A stretch of 64,000 bases of DNA from Papilionanthe hookeriana x Papilionanthe teres (Eukaryota > Streptophyta > Magnoliopsida > Asparagales > Orchidaceae), in the NCBI GenBank assembly GCA_022702705.1, contig CM040429.1, positions 9,202,034 to 9,266,033 on the forward strand, given 5' to 3'. Within the stretch, counting starts at the first letter, position 1, and each line of letters starts with the position of its first letter. This document shows, piece by piece, positions 59,848 through 64,000 of this stretch. The translations under genes were made by a program, and so were the position numbers. The notes below the pieces were generated by a model. That model made no database searches and had not been told where the DNA came from. It saw only the letters and a program-made list of their open reading frames with translations.

Positions 59848-61265
59848 AGAGCGACAGCAACAACAACAATACTGGAGTCGGCTAGATGAATTCTTTTTCT
59901 CCATTGTGTCATATTAAGTGTCATATTTTTATTTAATTCTAATAAATTAAGATCATTTTTTATATAACATGCCCAAGGCACTTTACGTCTACCTCTATCT
60001 TTTTAAATATAAGTCAAATCTAAAACATCTACTCTTCTAACTGGGTCATCAAACGGTTGACGTTTAATGTGACCAAACCATCTAAGGCGACTATCTCTAA
60101 TCTTGTTCGCCACTGGAGTTACACCAACCCCTTCACGGATATATGCATTTCACATTTTGTCTCTAAGTGTAAAGCAACTTATTTATTTGGGCATCCTCAT
60201 CTTAGCAACACGTTACTTAATCTTATATTTCTCTTTTACAGGCCAACATTTTGCGCTATAAAGCATTACAAATCTCACTATCATCTTATAAAATTTACCT
60301 TTAAGTCTAAGCGGTATTTTTCAATCACGCAATAGGTCCGATGCATTCCTCCACTTCAACCGTCCAATATGAATTCTACTATTAACATCCCCATCTACAA
60401 CACCCTCACTTTGAAAATAGATCTGAGATATCTTGAATGTTCACTTCTTGTAGTGATCTAATCAACCATTGTTACTACCCCTCCACTAGATCTATTACTA
60501 TTAAAATTACATTCCATGTATCTGGTTTTAGTTCTACTCAAATGAAATCCTTTAGAATATAAAATTGACCTCCATAATTCAAGTTTATCCTAAACTTTCT
60601 CTCTAGGCTTATCCATAAGAAGGATATCATCAGCGTAAAGCATAAAACAAGGTACATCCTCCTATAAATGTCCAGTAAGAACATCCATAACTACAACAAA
60701 AGAATATGGGTTTAAAGCCGTAAACTAACTGAGATAGGAAAATATTTGGTCAGTCCTTGTGTTCGAACACAATTAATAGCTCAAGTATAAATATCTTCAA
60801 TGACTTGACTATAAGGAATATCAATATCTTTCTTTTCTAGAACTTTTCAAAGTACTTCTCTAGGAAACTTATCATATGATTTTTCTAAATTAACAAGAAT
60901 CATATGTAAATCATCCTTACTCTCTTTATACTTTTCCATCAAACCTCTCAATAAATGTATAGCTTCCATAGTAGACTCGCCTGGCTAGAATCCAAACTAA
61001 TTTTGATAAATTTTTGTATCACGCTATAACCTATGTTCAATTACTCTCTTCCATAACTTTATTGTATGACATTAACTTAGTTCTTCTATAATTTGTACAC
61101 ACTTATGCATCCCATTTATTCTTAAAAATAGGAATCAATAGACTTTTTTTTCATTCACCATGTATCTTTTTAGTTTTTAAAATAATATAAAAAATTTTAT
61201 CAAGCCAAGAAATTCTCAAATCATTTAAGCATTTTCAAACTTATATTGAAATGCATTTTTTTTAT
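59848..61265 (-). pseudogene. RTE-type LINE reverse transcriptase fragment
   Basis: On the minus strand: NDLRISWLDKIFYIILKTKK (about 61225), a decayed INLM/LWERVIEHR block, EAIHLLRGLMEKYK..DDLHMILV-LEKSYDKFPRE (about 60960-60860), an ADDILLMDK box near 60635-60610, the C-terminal region, then TQWRKRIHL and (TTG)3-4 read as CAACAACAA at about 59855-59869. It is 5'-truncated and full of stops. Confidence 0.75.
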
Positions 61266-61343
61266 GGTGAAGTAGAAATGAATTCTAATTATCCTTAAAA
61301 TCTATCCATCATCTATTTATTTATTTTTTATTTTCCCATCATC

Positions 61344-61610
61344 TACCAGTGACTGACAAAATTAGAGAGAGTCGTCTTAGATGGTTTGGTCACATTAAAC
61401 GTCGACCACCTGATGATCCGATTAGGAAAGGAGATGTTTTAGATTCTACTTATGTTAAGAAAGGCAAAGGTAACCTAGGAAGGCTTGGGCTTATTGCATA
61501 AAAAATGATCTTAATTTATTAGAACCAAATGAAAATTTGACACTAAATAGGACGCAAGGGAGAAAAAGGATTCATGTAGCCAACCCCACTTGTGGGATTA
61601 AGGCTTTCTT

Positions 61611-61641
<31 letters not shown>
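61344..61641 (+). mobile_element. 3'-terminal RTE LINE fragment with (TTG)n tail
   Basis: It begins in the RT C-terminal region (DKIRESRLRWFGHIKRRPPDD equivalent, split by frame changes). It runs through GACACTAAATAGGACGCAAGG to GGGATTAAGGCTTTC and a (TTG)n run at about 61612-61641. Confidence 0.8.
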
Positions 61642-61642
<1 letters not shown>

Positions 61643-61649
61643 ATTATAC

Positions 61650-64000
61650 CATAAAATGCTTTCACCACTTTCTTGGACACAGGTCAATAAGTACTAAAAT
61701 TACTCCTAAGAATGAGCAATTGTGACCCCTCTTAAAAGGGGTTTTGAACCAAATATTTGTGATGTTGAATCCTATTGATGATGCATTTGCTATAGGGAAT
61801 TGCTTTGTTTTGTTTCGATTTGTATAGAATCTTTACACATTTTAATTACAAGGCAATTTTCTCACAATTGTTTTTCTTGCGGATAGACAATAGTTTCCCA
61901 AGCAAATCCTGACAAGCATCCATGGTCACTAGATATTGCAATCCTCTGGATTATATTTTGTAATATATTTGAGTGTTGGCTTTACATGAAGAATTAGTTT
62001 AGCTTCCACGATTTATTTTGAATAGGATAATTTCTCATATTTTTCAGGCAATCCTTATAAATATTCGTTAAGGTCTAGTTTGCTTCTTCTTTGAATGTTT
62101 GTGGTTAATACCTTGGACCTTGGAAGGAACATCCTCCTCGGTTCAATATATATATCCATTTTGCCGCGCTGCAAAAGTTTCTTGACTTTAATATAAAAAT
62201 AATAAATTGACAATTGTGCTTTGCACCTTACAAAATTTTTTTTTGGAGACTAGACGCATAGCATCTATCTATACAATTGATTTAACTGCACTAAAATTAC
62301 TTAATAATAATTTTTTAAAATTTAGTACTCCCTCTTAAAATTTTTACATACATTTAACAAATAAAACTGTTTTCTTTTTTAATTATGGAATTCCATATTT
62401 GCATACTCCACCTGTTAGAACTGTAACGAACTAATTCTTCATTAAAAGAGTGGCGTTTTATTTGCTTTAAAATCCCTCCAAAGTTAGTATTAAAGTATCA
62501 ATTTCAACCATCTTAAAACAATCTTGGCCAGTGAGATATACATAAGATGTCTTTTTTTGCTCGGTTTAATTTTTTCTATAGCTAAAATGTGTGTTGAAGT
62601 TCATGATTTTGGGCTTTTTTTTAAAAGCAATCATTTGATAGTAACATCAATTGTTAATTCTTTTTAGAAGCTTGCTATATAATTAAGTATATAGTTAGGT
62701 AATATCAAGGGTTTTATTCGTAAGAGGCAAATTTAATACTTTTATTTAAGCAATTCAAAATACTCTTTGCAACCCTAGTACCTCGTCTCAAAGAAGATGA
62801 TAAGTTTTAGGGCTATCATGAAGACTAACGGAGATGAGCCACAACAATGTGAGTGGACTATATTTAGAAATTATTGGATTAAGGAAAATCAAGAAGAAAC
62901 TGGTAAAGTACATTTGGTCACAAAAGTTATATTTCAAAATAATAATAATAATAATAATGGCCGGGTGGAACCCATGCATTTCTCTTCTGGTAAGCAGGTT
63001 TTTTTTTCAAAGAATATATCATTTCTTTTTCTTTTTTTTTTTCTCAGTGATGGATGGCCTGATCATTGTTACAATTTATTTTGTACGACTCATTTTGTTC
63101 ATATCTATTACAATTTAATATTTGGACTTAACATCATTCTAAGATGCAATTGAATATATTTGACTTTAATTGGATTGTTTCTCTATGTATCTTAGTGTTG
63201 GAGCACATGAAAAGTATCGTATGATGTTAAAAGGGAATATGCAGCATAATTGAAAATTCATTTCACCTCAAAATATGTAGCTAAAAAACATGGATGAAAT
63301 GATTAGAAGTATTTCTTATTTGATTCTCAACAAGAAATTTTGGTTTTGATGTTGGTAGTGGAAGTATTTAATCTTTCTTTTGATAGAACTCAGAGATCGA
63401 TGGATAGATTTGATACAGTTGGATGAAGATGAGAACAAAAAACTCTCACACAATGCCCTTATTTATATGTTTTACATTCAAGGCTTTCGTCTTAATCCAC
63501 GTAAAGATTTATGTCTCTCCTTGACAATACAAAACGTCTTAATTCACGATTTTTGTTCTTTTAAATTTGAATCTTATAACGTGCTTTTATTTATTTCAGT
63601 ATTTGCATCATCAAAATTTATTGCATATGAGGATTGCGCGCGCGTGTGTCTATATATATATATATAGATATATATGTTTGAAGTCTCTAATATTTCGGTG
63701 AGGGAGAGGTGCAGGTTTTTAAGTCTCGAGTTTATCGATCTTCTTTTTAATTTTTATTGTAGTTCTACTCTAACCTTTAGAAGTGTTTTTGAGACCTTAA
63801 GAAAAGTTTAGTTATGAGTAAATAATTTATTCTGTTGCTGTATGCATCTTTTATAGGGTAAAGCTCCGTGATGATGCTGTCACTCAAGTTCTGCAACTTC
63901 AAATTTTTTATATGCATTCAAACACATTATCCAACAGCTCCAAATTTACTGAATTATAGTGATTAAATTGATTAAATTTTTATCTCCTCTCCTCAACATT
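61650..64000. other. AT-rich terminal stretch without recognised gene
   Basis: It contains an (AAT)n run at about 62936-62957 and a GCGCGTGTGTCTATATATA microsatellite at 63635-63675. Several GT/AG-bounded open segments (for example 63380-63480, ELRDRWIDLIQLDEDENKKL) could be exons but match nothing I recognise. A later exon of the ORRM2-like gene is not evident. Confidence 0.3.

Noticed and set aside
62797..63153. 118-codon frame as an exon
   Set aside because: Contains an (AAT)n microsatellite coding poly-Asn, and no homologous domain was recognised.

Overview
The window is a transposon-rich stretch of flowering-plant nuclear DNA. It shows GT-AG and GC-AG introns, long AT-rich intergenic DNA, (AT)n/(CT)n/(TTG)n microsatellites, and remnants of many plant transposon classes: CACTA, hAT, PIF/Harbinger-like, L1-type and RTE-type LINEs, Ty3/gypsy, Ty1/copia, a SINE-like unit and giant LTRs. 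I cannot name the species.

Only two host genes are supported. A complete 13-exon GH1 beta-glucosidase lies on the minus strand at 3297-7105. It has 509 codons, a signal peptide, both catalytic glutamates and one GC-AG intron. A single first exon at 27465-27591 (+) resembles a mitochondrial-targeted organelle RRM editing factor of the ORRM2 type; the rest of that gene is not visible in the following 36 kb.

Layout: 0.7-3.1 kb, decayed CACTA (En/Spm) element; 3.3-7.2 kb, beta-glucosidase; 7.9-26.2 kb, one minus-strand L1-type LINE split by a 13.5 kb insertion (11709-25192); 27.5 kb, ORRM2-like exon; 28-31.4 kb, minus-strand Ty3/gypsy remnant with a Ty1/copia fragment inside; 32.6-33.6 kb, TTA-flanked PIF/Harbinger-like element; 34.0-34.3 kb, SINE-like unit between (TA)n tracts; 35.3-47.9 kb, minus-strand hAT (ZMYM1-like) transposase split by a 10.2 kb insertion (37228-47382); 48-51 kb, RTE-type LINE; 51-57.3 kb, large inverted duplication of the hAT 5' region; 57.3-61.6 kb, further RTE fragments; 61.7-64 kb, nothing recognised.

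The most striking structures are the two large insertions. Each first looks like interdigitated inverted repeats. Each resolves into one very long non-coding LTR-like unit (about 5.0-6.8 kb, 5'-TG...CA-3') inserted in inverted orientation inside another member of the same family. Five-base target duplications support all four insertions: CCAAT, ATGCG/ATGCA, ATAAT and ATTAT. Removing the outer insertion restores an unbroken LINE endonuclease reading frame. The pair at 11.7-25.2 kb is AT-rich and CpG-depleted; the pair at 37.2-47.4 kb is shorter and keeps many CpGs. No coding internal region of the parent retrotransposon is present.
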